A stretch of 64,000 bases of DNA from Modicisalibacter luteus DSM 23508 (lineage in GTDB: Bacteria > Pseudomonadota > Gammaproteobacteria > Pseudomonadales > Halomonadaceae): assembly GCF_000378505.1 (NCBI RefSeq), contig NZ_KB899990.1, forward strand, positions 1 to 64,000, given 5' to 3'. Below the pieces are notes generated by a model. It was not told where the DNA came from, did not search any database, and saw only the letters and a program-made list of their open reading frames with translations. Below are positions 18,429 to 28,161 of the stretch, piece by piece (within the stretch, counting starts at the first letter, position 1; the number at the start of each line of letters is the position of its first letter). The position numbers and the translations under genes are program-made.

Positions 18429-20834
18429 ATGAGCGAACGTGATCAAGATGCACCGGAAATCCTCATGGATGCCCAGGAAGAGCGCCAAGAACATTCCGGC
18501 GCAGTAGTTCCGACCCGGGAATACTTGCCTGAGCGCATCTACCTGCTTCCAATTCACAACCGTCCCTTCTTCCCCGCTCAGGTCCAGCCGCTCGTGATTC
18601 ATCGTCAGCGCTGGGAAGAGACCATGAAGCGCGTCTCCGACACGCCGCATCATACCGTGGGGGTAGCCTACGTGGGCGATGTGAGTGTCAATGAGCTCGA
18701 GCACGAACACTTCCCCGAGGTCGGTACCGCGGTCAAGGTTCATAAGGTTCAGGGTGAGGATCAGCAGATCCAGTTCATCGCCCAGGGTATGCGGCGCTTC
18801 CGTATTGCACGTTGGCTGTCGAAGAAGCCTCCCTACCTGGTCGAGGTCACCTATCCCAAGGAGCCGATCGATGACGAGGCGGACGAGGCGCGAGCCTATG
18901 CGATGGCGCTGATCAATGGCATCAAGGAGCTATTGCCGATCAACCCGCTGTATGGCGAGGAGCTCAAGCACTACCTCAATCGCTTCAGCCCCCACGAGCC
19001 GGGCCCGCTGACCGACTTCGCGGCCGCTATCACGTCGGCGAAGGGGCGTGAGCTGCAGGGCATTCTTGAAACCTTGCCGGTAATGACGCGCATGCAGAAA
19101 GTGTTGCCGCTGCTGCGCAAGGAGATCGAGGTCGCTCAGCTGCAAAGTGAGATCAGTGAGCAGGTCAACGCGCAAATGCAGGAGCGTCAGCGCGAATTTT
19201 TCCTGCGTGAGCAGCTCAAGATCATCCAGAAGGAACTGGGGATTTCCAAGGATGATCGCGAGAACGATGTCGATACCTTTCGCGCACGTCTGGAGGGGCG
19301 CGTGGTACCCGAGCGGGTCATGCAGCGCATCGATGATGAGCTCGACAAGCTGGCGGTACTGGAAACCGGCTCCCCCGAGTACGGCACCACGCGTAATTAT
19401 CTGGACTGGCTGACGTCGATGCCCTGGGGAGTGACTTCCAAGGATCAGCTCGACCTGGCTCATGCCCGTACAGTGCTGGATCGGGACCATAATGGTCTGG
19501 GCGATGTCAAGGAGCGCATTATCGAGTTCCTTGCCGAGGGCACCTTCAAGGGCGATGTCGGCGGTTCCATCGTATTGCTGGTCGGGCCCCCGGGGGTCGG
19601 CAAGACCTCCGTCGGGCGTTCCATTGCCGAAGCGCTGGGACGCAAGTTCTACCGCTTCTCGGTTGGCGGAATGCGCGATGAGGCCGAGATCAAGGGGCAT
19701 CGCCGGACCTACATCGGCGCCATGCCTGGCAAGTTAGTCCAGGCCCTCAAGGAGGTCGAGGTCGAGAATCCAGTGATCATGCTCGACGAGATCGACAAAA
19801 TGGGGCAGTCGTTCCAGGGCGATCCGGCTTCGGCCTTGCTCGAAGTGCTCGATCCGGAACAAAACTCCGATTTCCTCGATCACTATCTTGATGTGCGCCT
19901 GGACCTGTCCAAGGTGCTATTCGTATGCACCGCCAATCAGCTGGATACGATTCCTGGGCCGCTGTTCGATCGCATGGAGCAAATTCGCCTGTCCGGCTAC
20001 ATCGCTGAAGAGAAGATGGCAATCGCCAAGGATCACCTGTGGCCCAAGCTTCTCAAGCGCGACAACATGCCCAGGAAGTGCATCAACCTGACCGATGCGG
20101 CGTTGCGCCAGGTTATCGAGGGCTATGCCCGAGAGGCCGGGGTGCGCCAGTTGGAAAAGCAACTGCACCGTATCGTCCGTAAGGCGGCGGTGAAGCTGCT
20201 GGAAAGTGACCAGAAGAGCATCAAGGTATCGATCAATAACCTCGAGGAGTATCTGGGGGCGCCCTTGTTCCGCAGGGAGAAGGTGCTCAAGGGGATCGGG
20301 GTGGTGACCGGCCTGGCCTGGACCAGCATGGGCGGGGCAACCTTGCCCATCGAGGCGACCAAGGTGCACGCGTTGACCCGGGGGCTGAAGCTGACCGGTA
20401 AGCTCGGTGACGTAATGCAGGAGTCAGCCAATATCGCCTACAGTTATGCGGTAGGTCACCTGGCCGAGTACGGTGCCGATGCCGACTTCTTCAATGAGGC
20501 ATTCATACACTTGCACGTCCCCGAGGGCGCCACGCCCAAGGATGGCCCTTCCGCCGGGGTGACCATGACGACGGCACTGATTTCGCTGGCTCGCCATCAA
20601 GCCATCGACCGGCCCTTGGCGATGACCGGCGAGGTGACGCTGACCGGGCAAGTACTGCCGGTGGGTGGGATTCGTGAAAAGGTAATCGCGGCACGACGCA
20701 GCGATATCTTCGAAGTGATCCTGCCCGAAGCCAACCGGCGTGATTACGAGGAACTGCCCGATTACCTCAAGGAGGGCGTCACCGTGCACTTTGCCCAGCA
20801 TTACAAGGATGTGTCGAAGATTGTTTTCCGCTGA
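18429..20834 (+). CDS. lon: ATP-dependent protease Lon
   Basis: Homohexameric cytoplasmic AAA+ protease, 801 residues. An N-terminal substrate-binding domain (LPIHNRPFFP start), a coiled middle part, the P-loop GPPGVGKTS near residue 386, and a C-terminal protease domain with catalytic serine in KDGPSAGVTM (about residue 708) and lysine in REKVIAARR (about 751) are all present and intact. It degrades misfolded and regulatory proteins. A sigma32-like promoter lies upstream and a strong terminator directly downstream. Confidence 0.98.
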   Translation: MSERDQDAPEILMDAQEERQEHSGAVVPTREYLPERIYLLPIHNRPFFPAQVQPLVIHRQRWEETMKRVSDTPHHTVGVAYVGDVSVNELEHEHFPEVGTAVKVHKVQGEDQQIQFIAQGMRRFRIARWLSKKPPYLVEVTYPKEPIDDEADEARAYAMALINGIKELLPINPLYGEELKHYLNRFSPHEPGPLTDFAAAITSAKGRELQGILETLPVMTRMQKVLPLLRKEIEVAQLQSEISEQVNAQMQERQREFFLREQLKIIQKELGISKDDRENDVDTFRARLEGRVVPERVMQRIDDELDKLAVLETGSPEYGTTRNYLDWLTSMPWGVTSKDQLDLAHARTVLDRDHNGLGDVKERIIEFLAEGTFKGDVGGSIVLLVGPPGVGKTSVGRSIAEALGRKFYRFSVGGMRDEAEIKGHRRTYIGAMPGKLVQALKEVEVENPVIMLDEIDKMGQSFQGDPASALLEVLDPEQNSDFLDHYLDVRLDLSKVLFVCTANQLDTIPGPLFDRMEQIRLSGYIAEEKMAIAKDHLWPKLLKRDNMPRKCINLTDAALRQVIEGYAREAGVRQLEKQLHRIVRKAAVKLLESDQKSIKVSINNLEEYLGAPLFRREKVLKGIGVVTGLAWTSMGGATLPIEATKVHALTRGLKLTGKLGDVMQESANIAYSYAVGHLAEYGADADFFNEAFIHLHVPEGATPKDGPSAGVTMTTALISLARHQAIDRPLAMTGEVTLTGQVLPVGGIREKVIAARRSDIFEVILPEANRRDYEELPDYLKEGVTVHFAQHYKDVSKIVFR

Positions 20835-20837
20835 GTC

Positions 20838-20866
20838 AGAAAGCCCCGCCATAGGCGGGGCTTTCT
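20838..20866 (+). terminator. Intrinsic terminator after lon
   Basis: Arms AGAAAGCCCCGCC and GGCGGGGCTTTCT enclose an ATA loop, four bases after the lon stop. The A-rich left arm means it can also terminate the opposing small gene whose stop is at 20935. Confidence 0.85.
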
Positions 20867-20934
20867 GGTTGCGGTTGGCGTGCCCGGAATCAGTTCGCAG
20901 CCATGGGGCAGGGCACTACAGATGCAGCGTATGG

Positions 20935-21345
20935 TTATTGAGCGGTACCGGTACCACTCGATGAGCCGCTACCGCCTCCCGTCGAACCTCCTGTGGCGCT
21001 GCCACCTGTGCCTGTGCCAGTGCCTGTATCCATGCCCCCTGAGCCACCCTCGCCTCCGTAAGAATCGCTGCCTTGCTCGGGCATGTTCTGTCCGCTGCCT
21101 TCGGGCTTCCAGCCCTCGGGACACTCATCGCCTTCCTTGAGATCGTCGGGACAATCATCCATGTGCATACTTCCGTGGCTCGAGGTGCCGCCACCGGATG
21201 TCGTACTGTGGCCATGGCCGCTGCCCGTAGCCGAACCGCTTGCCGATTCGTTGGCCATGACGATGCTGCCACTCAGCATGCCTGTAACTAACAGGCTGGC
21301 ACCAAGCATGGAAAGCTTGGGTAGGTTGAGGTTTGTTGTGTTCAT
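20935..21345 (-). CDS. Secreted Gly/Ser/Thr-rich low-complexity protein
   Basis: Predicted 136-residue exported protein with no recognised family. A signal peptide (about residues 1-31, ending SIVMA) is followed by a low-complexity region of glycine, serine and threonine, a short segment with two cysteines (DDCPDDLKEGDECPEGW), then a second tract of GTGTGT and GGSGSSS type. I use the ATG at 21345 because an AAGGAGA site precedes it. The acidic, disordered composition suits a halophile periplasmic or surface protein, but its function is unknown. Confidence 0.65.
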   Translation of the reverse strand: MNTTNLNLPKLSMLGASLLVTGMLSGSIVMANESASGSATGSGHGHSTTSGGGTSSHGSMHMDDCPDDLKEGDECPEGWKPEGSGQNMPEQGSDSYGGEGGSGGMDTGTGTGTGGSATGGSTGGGSGSSSGTGTAQ

Positions 21346-21652
21346 TGATCCGTCTCCTTGTCCCCATGGGACAGAAGGATCTGAAGATGCCAGGCGAGCC
21401 GGTGCGGGTTTGCCTGGGGCCGACGCTGCTCCTGTTGCGCCTGTTTTCACGTTAGCTCAGCGCCACGAACCGTCCATAGCCTTCACAAAAATTTACCTCG
21501 CCATGGCGTGTCGCTAGGCAACGCCGCCGTGCCATGACAAAATTATCTTCCACCCTGGACACCCTACAGACCAGCGGCGCCACGCTGATGGCGATCGTAT
21601 CCCTGACGATCGTCCGGCGGCGTGAAGTTGGCTAGCAAACAACGAGGTAACC
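21346..21652 (+). other. Intergenic region before ilvD
   Basis: Divergent promoter region of 307 bases between the secreted protein and ilvD. I see no attenuator with a run of branched-chain codons. A possible 33-codon reading frame at 21534-21635 lacks a ribosome site. A hairpin with arms CGATCGT and ACGATCG lies near 21592-21613, without a T-run. Confidence 0.4.
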
Positions 21653-23497
21653 ATGCCCCAGTATCGCTCACGCACTACCACCGCCGGCCGTAACATGGCG
21701 GGTGCCCGCGCCCTCTGGCGTGCCACCGGCATGAAGGACGAGGATTTCCATAAGCCGATTGTTGCTGTGGCCAATTCTTTCACCCAATTCGTGCCCGGTC
21801 ACGTCCACCTCAAGGACATGGGCCAGCTGGTGGCGCGCGAGATCGAGAAGGTCGGCGGGGTAGCCAAGGAGTTCAATACCATTGCCGTCGATGACGGCAT
21901 CGCCATGGGCCATGACGGCATGCTTTACTCGCTGCCCAGCCGCGACATCATCGCCGACAGTGTCGAATACATGGTCAATGCGCACTGTGCAGACGCGCTG
22001 GTCTGTATCTCCAACTGCGACAAGATCACACCCGGAATGCTGATGGCGGCCATGCGCCTCAACATTCCTACGATCTTCGTCTCGGGTGGGCCGATGGAGG
22101 CGGGCAAGACCAAGCTGCTCGATCACAGCATCGACCTTATCGATGCAATGATCTATGCCGCCGATGACAAGTACAGCGACGAGGATATCGCCGAGATCGA
22201 GCGCAGCGCCTGCCCGACCTGCGGCAGCTGCTCGGGTATGTTCACCGCCAACTCCATGAACTGCCTGGCCGAAGCGCTAGGGCTGGCGCTGCCTGGCAAT
22301 GGCACGATGCTGGCGACCCATGCCGACCGTCGCCGCCTGTTCGAGGAAGCGGGTCAACGAATCGTCGAGTTGGCCAAGCGCTACTACGAGGGTGACGAGG
22401 TTCACCTGTTACCGCGTGCCATTGGCAACAAGGCGGCGTTCAAGAATGCCATGACCTTGGATATCGCCATGGGTGGGTCGACCAATACTATCCTGCACCT
22501 GCTGGCTGCCGCCCAGGAGGCAGAAATCGACTTCACCATGGCTGATATTGACCGTCTGTCGCGGGAGGTGCCGCAGTTATGCAAGCTGGCACCCAACACC
22601 CAGCAGTACCATATCGAGGACTGCCACCGAGCTGGCGGCATCATGGCAATCCTCGGCGAGCTTGATCGTGCCCACGTGCTCGATACCTCGGTGCCTACCG
22701 TCTACGGTGACACGCTCAAGGCCGCGCTCGACGAGTGGGACATCATGCGCAATCCGTCGCCTGATGTTGTTGAGTTCTACAAGGCCGGGCCGGGTGGAGT
22801 TCGCACTCAACAGGCCTTCTCGCAGAATGCCCGCTGGCCGAGCCTGGATGGCGATCGTGCCAATGGCTGCATCCGTGATCTCGAGCACGCCTTTTCCAAG
22901 GAGGGCGGGTTGGCGGTGCTTTTCGGCAATATCGCTCAGGATGGCTGCGTGGTGAAGACGGCCGGGGTCGATGAGTCGATTCTGGTTTTCGAAGGCCCTG
23001 CCCATGTGGTCGAATCCCAGGATCAGGCGGTAGAGCACGTGCTGGAAGGGTTGGTGAAGCCCGGTGAGGTTGTGGTGGTACGCTACGAAGGTCCTCGTGG
23101 TGGGCCCGGAATGCAGGAAATGCTCTATCCGACTTCGTATCTCAAGTCCAAGGGGCTCGGTAAAGTCTGCGCATTGATGACCGATGGGCGCTTCTCGGGT
23201 GGCAGTTCGGGCTTGTCGATCGGGCATGTGTCGCCCGAAGCGGCTGCCGGTGGGGCGATCGGTCTGGTGGAGAACGGCGATATCATCCGTATCGACATTC
23301 CCAATCGGCGTATCGATGTGCAACTCAGCGACACCGAGCTGGCAACCCGCCGTGAGGCGATGGAGGCGCGCGGCAGCCAAGCCTGGAAACCCAGTATTCA
23401 GCGGGTGCGCAAGGTTTCCGCTGCGCTCAAGGCGTATGCCTTGCTGGCGACCTCGGCCGACAAGGGCGCGGTACGCGACCTGTCCAAGCTGGATTGA
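21653..23497 (+). CDS. ilvD: Dihydroxy-acid dehydratase
   Basis: Enzyme of valine, leucine and isoleucine synthesis, 614 residues, dehydrating 2,3-dihydroxy-3-methyl acids. Iron-sulfur ligands are visible in [12 protein letters not shown] near residue 118 and [11 protein letters not shown] near residue 187, the set typical of the [4Fe-4S] E. coli-type enzyme. The C-terminal [16 protein letters not shown] motif is intact. GAGGT precedes the ATG. The gene stands alone, followed by a GC-rich hairpin. Confidence 0.97.
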   Translation: MPQYRSRTTTAGRNMAGARALWRATGMKDEDFHKPIVAVANSFTQFVPGHVHLKDMGQLVAREIEKVGGVAKEFNTIAVDDGIAMGHDGMLYSLPSRDIIADSVEYMVNAHCADALVCISNCDKITPGMLMAAMRLNIPTIFVSGGPMEAGKTKLLDHSIDLIDAMIYAADDKYSDEDIAEIERSACPTCGSCSGMFTANSMNCLAEALGLALPGNGTMLATHADRRRLFEEAGQRIVELAKRYYEGDEVHLLPRAIGNKAAFKNAMTLDIAMGGSTNTILHLLAAAQEAEIDFTMADIDRLSREVPQLCKLAPNTQQYHIEDCHRAGGIMAILGELDRAHVLDTSVPTVYGDTLKAALDEWDIMRNPSPDVVEFYKAGPGGVRTQQAFSQNARWPSLDGDRANGCIRDLEHAFSKEGGLAVLFGNIAQDGCVVKTAGVDESILVFEGPAHVVESQDQAVEHVLEGLVKPGEVVVVRYEGPRGGPGMQEMLYPTSYLKSKGLGKVCALMTDGRFSGGSSGLSIGHVSPEAAAGGAIGLVENGDIIRIDIPNRRIDVQLSDTELATRREAMEARGSQAWKPSIQRVRKVSAALKAYALLATSADKGAVRDLSKLD

Positions 23498-23509
23498 ATG
23501 GAAAAGAAC

Positions 23510-23534
23510 GAGGCCCGGCATTCGGCCGGGCCTC
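23510..23534 (+). terminator. Hairpin terminator after ilvD
   Basis: Perfect ten-base arms GAGGCCCGGC and GCCGGGCCTC flank the loop ATTCG, 13 bases after the ilvD stop. It has no T-run, so termination is probable but less certain. Confidence 0.65.
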
Positions 23535-23577
23535 GGTGAAGTATGCATCCCTGTAAAATGCCAGGGCTGGGCGAGGC

Positions 23578-23784
23578 TCAGGCAGCCTCGCTGAACGTCT
23601 CTTCCTCGACGTCTGCAAGCATTTCCCGCTCGCACTCCAACGTAAACCAGATCTCCAGCATTTCGAGGCTTTCTTCCGAACAGCACATTAATGTTTGCTC
23701 CCTGATCGGTGGATAGAAACTGACTGCAAAAGTATGGTCGGCTAGACCAAGGTCGACAGGTGTTTTCTCTCGCCTGTTTGACAT
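23578..23784 (-). CDS. Small acidic hypothetical protein
   Basis: Open frame for 68 residues with no recognised family. The upstream ATG at 23784 has no ribosome site; an internal ATG at 23688 is preceded by GGGAG and would give a 36-residue glutamate-rich peptide with three cysteines (MCCSEESLEMLEIWF start). The composition resembles a coding sequence of a halophile, but its reality is uncertain. It lies between ilvD and the oxidoreductase, on the opposite strand. Confidence 0.35.
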   Translation of the reverse strand: MSNRREKTPVDLGLADHTFAVSFYPPIREQTLMCCSEESLEMLEIWFTLECEREMLADVEEETFSEAA

Positions 23785-23843
23785 GGGTCATAGGATGGCT
23801 CTGCGAATGTGCAGGGCGACATTCATGAGACAAGGAGGACAGC

Positions 23844-24893
23844 ATGAAGGAATCATTCAAGGTTGGGCTGGTAGGCTATGGCTTCGCCAGCAAGACATTT
23901 CACGCGCCCTTGATTTCCGCTACCCCCGGCCTGGACCTGGTCGCCGTTTCCAGTAGCGATGCCCAGAAAGTGCATGCCGACCTGCCCGACGTGTCGGTCG
24001 AGTCCGACCCTCACGCACTCTTTGCCCGGCCTGATATTGACTTGGTCGTGATTCCCACTCCCAACGAAACGCATTATCCCTTGGCCAAGGCGGCCCTGAA
24101 TGCGGGCAAACACGTCGTGCTCGACAAGCCGTTTACGGTAACGCTACGCGAAGGGCGATTGCTCAAGAGCCTGGCCGATGCCAGCGGCAAGTTGTTGTCG
24201 GTATTTCACAACCGCCGCTGGGACAGTGACTTCCTGACGATCGGTGAACTTCTCGAGAGTGGACGTCTAGGGCGCCTGGTGCATTTCGAATCTCACTTTG
24301 ATCGCTTCCGGCCAGAGGTGCGTGATCGCTGGCGGGAACAGGCAAAGCCGGGTGGGGGAATCTGGTATGACTTGGGGCCCCACCTGCTTGACCAGGCTCG
24401 CGTGTTGTTCGGTATGCCTCAAGCTATCTTGCTCGATCTGGCCATTCGGCGCGATGGCGCCCAGGTCGATGATGACTTCCATGCGTTACTCGATTATGGC
24501 GACATGCGTGTCGTGCTGCATGCCTCCGCGCTGGTGGCTGCCGAGTCGCCGCGTTTCACGCTGCACGGAACGCGGGGTAGCTACGTCAAGTTCGGCCTGG
24601 ACCCTCAGGAGGCACGACTCAAGGCCGGCGAAACGCCTGCGCCAAGCTGGGGCGAGGACGAGCGTCACGGGCAGCTGACCGTTCGAGATGGTGAAGGGGA
24701 ACAGGCACCCTTGGCGACGTCGACTTATCCGACACACCCTGGCGACTACCTGGCCTATTACGCTGGCGTACGCGATGCCTTGCGTGGCGAAGCCGAGAAT
24801 CCGGTATCGGCAGAGGAAGCGCTAGCCGTAATGCAGCTTCTGGAGGCCGGGCTCGACAGCTCCCGTCAGCAGCGTTGGGTCCGGCTCAAATAG
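23844..24893 (+). CDS. Gfo/Idh/MocA family oxidoreductase
   Basis: NAD(P)-dependent oxidoreductase of 349 residues, similar to the YdgJ/YhhX group. The Rossmann start GLVGYGFASKTFHAPL and the EKP-type catalytic motif (here LDKPFTVT near residue 94) are present, and the second domain carries GGGIWYDLGPHLLDQ with the conserved aspartate and histidine near 175-179. The substrate is probably a sugar or inositol derivative, but it cannot be specified. An AAGGAGGA site precedes the ATG. Confidence 0.9.
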   Translation: MKESFKVGLVGYGFASKTFHAPLISATPGLDLVAVSSSDAQKVHADLPDVSVESDPHALFARPDIDLVVIPTPNETHYPLAKAALNAGKHVVLDKPFTVTLREGRLLKSLADASGKLLSVFHNRRWDSDFLTIGELLESGRLGRLVHFESHFDRFRPEVRDRWREQAKPGGGIWYDLGPHLLDQARVLFGMPQAILLDLAIRRDGAQVDDDFHALLDYGDMRVVLHASALVAAESPRFTLHGTRGSYVKFGLDPQEARLKAGETPAPSWGEDERHGQLTVRDGEGEQAPLATSTYPTHPGDYLAYYAGVRDALRGEAENPVSAEEALAVMQLLEAGLDSSRQQRWVRLK

Positions 24894-25062
24894 GACAAGC
24901 CATCGGATCGGCGGGGCATGCGATTGTAATTGACCGGTTACAGTCTGAAGCCATACAACATTTGCAAAACCCGCGTATCGTTTCTAGCTTCAAGACAAGC
25001 TTGGAGATTATGAAACGGTTTTCTAAGCGAGACGCTGCCACAAAGGAATGAGGAGGAGAAGC

Positions 25063-25452
25063 ATGAAAGGAATTTATAGCGCTCTTATTGCAGCCGTCCT
25101 GTTCGGTTCCGCCGGCGCGGCACTGGCCAATGATACACCGCGTGCCAATGATGAAGTGCCCTCTGGTCCCACCGAGAACCTGAGCACCCAGACCGGCTCA
25201 GCCAACACTCAGGCTGGTGATACCGCCGTCAAGGGTGGCACTGCCCAGGATCCTAACCTGGACAATGGCGGTAGCAGCTCGGCTCAGGGCAGCACGATGA
25301 AGAATGACGAAGAGTATCGTGTGAAGACAGAGGAGCCTCGTGCAGACGGCGAGATCCCGAGTGGTCCTGACGATGACATGAGCACCCAGACTGGGTCAGC
25401 CAACACTGAAGCCGGAGATACCGAGGTACAGGGTGGATCCGCAACTCAATAG
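25063..25452 (+). CDS. Secreted protein with two 36-residue repeats
   Basis: Predicted periplasmic or secreted protein of 129 residues, no known family. A signal peptide ends after ALA at residue 22. Residues 26-61 and 92-127 are imperfect copies of one unit with the core PSGP..(L/M)STQTGSANT.AGDT.V.GG, joined by a 30-residue acidic linker. It is rich in Asp, Glu, Gly, Ser and Thr and looks disordered. AGGAGGAG precedes the chosen ATG. A strong terminator follows. A tiny frame, MKRFSKRDAATKE at 25010-25051, lies just upstream. Confidence 0.75.
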   Translation: MKGIYSALIAAVLFGSAGAALANDTPRANDEVPSGPTENLSTQTGSANTQAGDTAVKGGTAQDPNLDNGGSSSAQGSTMKNDEEYRVKTEEPRADGEIPSGPDDDMSTQTGSANTEAGDTEVQGGSATQ

Positions 25453-25481
25453 TTACTGTATTGACGTAACGTAGTATCTGG

Positions 25482-25511
25482 AACGCCGTCGCACCAAGCG
25501 ACGGCGTTTTT
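25482..25511 (+). terminator. Intrinsic terminator after the repeat protein
   Basis: Arms AACGCCGTCGC and GCGACGGCGTT around ACCAA are followed by a T-run, 30 bases after the stop at 25452. The nudE stop on the other strand lies 15 bases beyond, so it may serve both genes. Confidence 0.88.
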
Positions 25512-25525
25512 CGTTGGTTCGTAAT

Positions 25526-26104
25526 TTACCACCAGTCGCTCTGGTCTCGGTCACTGCGTAGTTTTTCTCTAGCGATGAACAGCGCGGCAATGGCGCGCGC
25601 CTCGTGGAAGTCCTCACGTGCAAGCAGGGCGGGCAGTTCTCGAAAGGCATGGGTTTCGACAATGAGAGGCTCCGGCTCGTCGCCGGGAAGGCGCTTTTCG
25701 TAAAGGTCGCTGGCCAGCAGCACATGCATGCGGTGGTTCATATAGTTGGGTGCCAAGGATAATTCGACCAGCGGCTCGATATTGCGGGCGCCCACGCCGC
25801 ATTCCTCCATCAACTCGCGGTTGGCTGCGGTAATGATGTCCTCGCCAGGATCGACCAATCCTTTGGGGAGGGTCAGGGCATAATCATCGAAGCCGGCGGC
25901 ATATTCGCGAATCAGCAGCACATGGTCAGGGTCGGGCATGGCGACGATCATCACGGCACCGTGTCCACTACCCTTGAGGCGCTCGAAGGTGCGCTCTGCG
26001 CCGTTGGAGAAGCGCAGATCCAAACGTTCTATGGTGAATAGCTGACTACGCGCAACTTCTTCTCGGGAGAGGATGCTGGGTTTATGTGGAGGCGTTGGCG
26101 GCAT
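25526..26104 (-). CDS. nudE: ADP compounds hydrolase NudE
   Basis: Nudix hydrolase of 192 residues, of the NudE group acting on ADP-ribose, AP3A and NADH. The Nudix box is intact (G-x5-E-x7-REUxEExGU): GLVDPGED followed by RELMEECGV, around residues 82-104. It is divergent from yrfG-hslR-hslO, an arrangement also known in enteric bacteria and Pseudomonas, which supports the NudE assignment. Confidence 0.93.
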   Translation of the reverse strand: MPPTPPHKPSILSREEVARSQLFTIERLDLRFSNGAERTFERLKGSGHGAVMIVAMPDPDHVLLIREYAAGFDDYALTLPKGLVDPGEDIITAANRELMEECGVGARNIEPLVELSLAPNYMNHRMHVLLASDLYEKRLPGDEPEPLIVETHAFRELPALLAREDFHEARAIAALFIAREKLRSDRDQSDWW

Positions 26105-26176
26105 GGCAAAGGTATCCAGTACAATGAAACATAGCTATCTGCCTTCCTTTTACCATCGCTGTGGAGCTCCTGGCCA

Positions 26177-26848
26177 ATGATCGACTGGCGCGCCATCGAT
26201 ACCGTGCTGCTGGACATGGACGGTACCCTGCTGGACCTGCACTTCGACAGTCATTTCTGGCTGGAACATTTGCCGCGTCGTTATGTCGAATTGCACCGAC
26301 TCGACGAAGCCACCCAGGACGAGGTGCGGGCTCGTATCATTCGCGAGCAAGGTACGCTGAACTGGTACAGCTTGGCTTACTGGAGTCGCGAGCTTGGCGT
26401 GGACATCGTGGCGCTCAAGCGCGAGGTCCAACATCTCATCGGCCTGCGCAGCGATGCCCTGGACTTTCTACAATGGCTGAAGAAAGCTCACCCTCGCGTG
26501 GTGCTGGCGACCAATGCTGACCGAGAAAGTCTGGCGCTCAAGCTGCCTTTGACCGGCCTCGAGGCCTATCTGGATGCCATCGTTTCCTCCGCGGACCTCG
26601 GCATGCCCAAGGAGGCCCCCGAGTTCTGGTTCGCCTTGCAGGAAGTCGAGCCTTTCGACCCGTCTCGCACGTTGTTCATCGACGACAACCCGGCGGTACT
26701 CGAAAGTGCGCGTGAATACGGTATACGTCATCTGCTGGGGATCAAGCAGCCTGACAGTACACGTCCCGAAAAAGAGTTGGAAGAGTTCATTGTCCTGGAT
26801 CGGTTTGCGTCACTGCTACCCAACGCGCCGCTCCGGGCCGAATCCTGA
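26177..26848 (+). CDS. yrfG: GMP/IMP nucleotidase (HAD)
   Basis: HAD-superfamily 5'-nucleotidase, 223 residues, of the YrfG group that dephosphorylates purine nucleotides such as GMP and IMP. The nucleophile motif LLDMDGTLLDLHFDSHFW (residues 11-28), VLATNADR near residue 112 and the late FIDDNPAVLESA motif are visible. It begins an operon with hslR ten bases downstream. A TACAAT -10 element lies near 26116-26121. Confidence 0.92.
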   Translation: MIDWRAIDTVLLDMDGTLLDLHFDSHFWLEHLPRRYVELHRLDEATQDEVRARIIREQGTLNWYSLAYWSRELGVDIVALKREVQHLIGLRSDALDFLQWLKKAHPRVVLATNADRESLALKLPLTGLEAYLDAIVSSADLGMPKEAPEFWFALQEVEPFDPSRTLFIDDNPAVLESAREYGIRHLLGIKQPDSTRPEKELEEFIVLDRFASLLPNAPLRAES

Positions 26849-26857
26849 CGGAGCCCC

Positions 26858-27247
26858 ATGACTGGAGTACGTATCGACAAGTGGCTATGGGCGGCGCGTT
26901 TTTTCAAGACGCGTGCCTTGGCCAAGAAAGCCATCGAAGGTGGCAAGGTTCATTACAACGGTACCCGGGTGAAGACCAGCAAGACCGTCGAAACCGGAGC
27001 CCTGATCAAGGTGCCGCAAGGCTGGGATTTGTGGGAAGTCGAGGTGCTGGCGGTGTCCGACCAGCGGCGCGGCGCTCCCGAAGCCCGCGAACTCTACCGC
27101 GAGACGCCAGAAAGCCAGGCACGACGCGAGCGTGAAACCGAGAGCCGGCGCTTGGCGAATCAGGCCATGAGCGCTCCGCCAGTCCGACCGGATAAGAAGC
27201 AACGCCGCGAAATACAGCGTTTTCAGCGCCAGCGCCCCGAGGAATAA
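26858..27247 (+). CDS. hslR: Heat-shock protein 15 (S4 RNA-binding)
   Basis: Hsp15, 129 residues, which binds 50S subunits carrying stalled nascent chains and helps recycle them. The S4 domain covers residues 1-60 (VRIDKWLWAARFFKTRALAKKA start) and a basic arginine-rich tail follows. It sits in the conserved yrfG-hslR-hslO order with short gaps. Confidence 0.95.
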   Translation: MTGVRIDKWLWAARFFKTRALAKKAIEGGKVHYNGTRVKTSKTVETGALIKVPQGWDLWEVEVLAVSDQRRGAPEARELYRETPESQARRERETESRRLANQAMSAPPVRPDKKQRREIQRFQRQRPEE

Positions 27248-27285
27248 AGGGCGGGGCCATCACCTTTTAATGCCGATATTGACTC

Positions 27286-28161
27286 ATGACCGATCAGATC
27301 CAACGTTTCATCTTCGATGACACCAACGTGCGCGGCGAAATCGTCACGCTGGAATCCACCTATGCTGAAGTACTGGGCAAGCAGGCCTATCCGCCTGCCG
27401 TTGAGCGCCTGCTCGGTGAGTTGCTGGCCGCCGTGGCGCTGCTCACGGAAACCGTCAAGCTCGACGGCACCCTGAGCCTGGAAGTGCGTGGCCAAGGTGA
27501 GCTGAGCTTGTTGATGGCAGAGTCCAACCCAGGGGGCGAACTGCGGGCCATCGCTCGGCTGGCCGAAGACGCAGCCGTGCCGGCCGAGGATGCCTCGTTC
27601 AAGCAACTGGTTGGTGACGGGCAGCTTGTTATCACGCTCGATCCGCGAGAGGGCAATCGTTACCAAGGCATCGTGGCCCTTGAGGCCGAGGACCTGGCCA
27701 GTTGCCTTGAAGAGTATTTCTACCGCTCCGAGCAACTAGCCACACGATTGTGGCTAACCGCGAACGGTCGCCGAGCGGCTGGCCTGCTGCTCCAGCAATT
27801 GCCCGACGACGCCAGTAACCTCGACCCCGATGCCTGGGACCGGCTGACCTCGCTGGCCAGTACCGTATCGGCCGACGAGATGCTGTCCCTTGATCAGCGC
27901 GACCTACTCTACCGGCTCTTTCATGAAGAGACCGTCCGGGTGTTCGATCCCAAGCCGTTGCATTTCGGCTGCACCTGTTCACGGGAGCGTATCGCCGATG
28001 CACTGCTTACCTTGGGTGAAGCGGAGCTGCGCGACATTCTCGCCGAACAGAAGGCCATCGATACCCAGTGTCACTTCTGCCATACCCGGTACCATTTCAG
28101 TGCGGCAGAAGTCGAAGCGATGCTCGATTCACCCGATGCCGACTCCCCCACACTGCACTAA
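27286..28161 (+). CDS. hslO: Redox-regulated chaperone Hsp33
   Basis: Hsp33, 291 residues, a holdase activated by oxidation. The C-terminal zinc switch has the four cysteines as CTCSRERI (about residues 230-232) and CHFCHTRY (about 263-266). The N-terminal domain starts [15 protein letters not shown]. It is last in the operon with hslR; an imperfect inverted repeat with arms TCAGCCTT/AAGGCTGA lies 6 bases after the stop. Confidence 0.96.
   Translation: MTDQIQRFIFDDTNVRGEIVTLESTYAEVLGKQAYPPAVERLLGELLAAVALLTETVKLDGTLSLEVRGQGELSLLMAESNPGGELRAIARLAEDAAVPAEDASFKQLVGDGQLVITLDPREGNRYQGIVALEAEDLASCLEEYFYRSEQLATRLWLTANGRRAAGLLLQQLPDDASNLDPDAWDRLTSLASTVSADEMLSLDQRDLLYRLFHEETVRVFDPKPLHFGCTCSRERIADALLTLGEAELRDILAEQKAIDTQCHFCHTRYHFSAAEVEAMLDSPDADSPTLH

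Noticed and set aside
21534-21635. A possible 33-codon leader peptide before ilvD
   Set aside because: No ribosome site and no concentration of Ile, Leu or Val codons or attenuator hairpin with T-run.
22577-23860. A 427-codon minus-strand frame opposite ilvD
   Set aside because: Antisense of a strongly conserved enzyme and it runs across the ilvD terminator.
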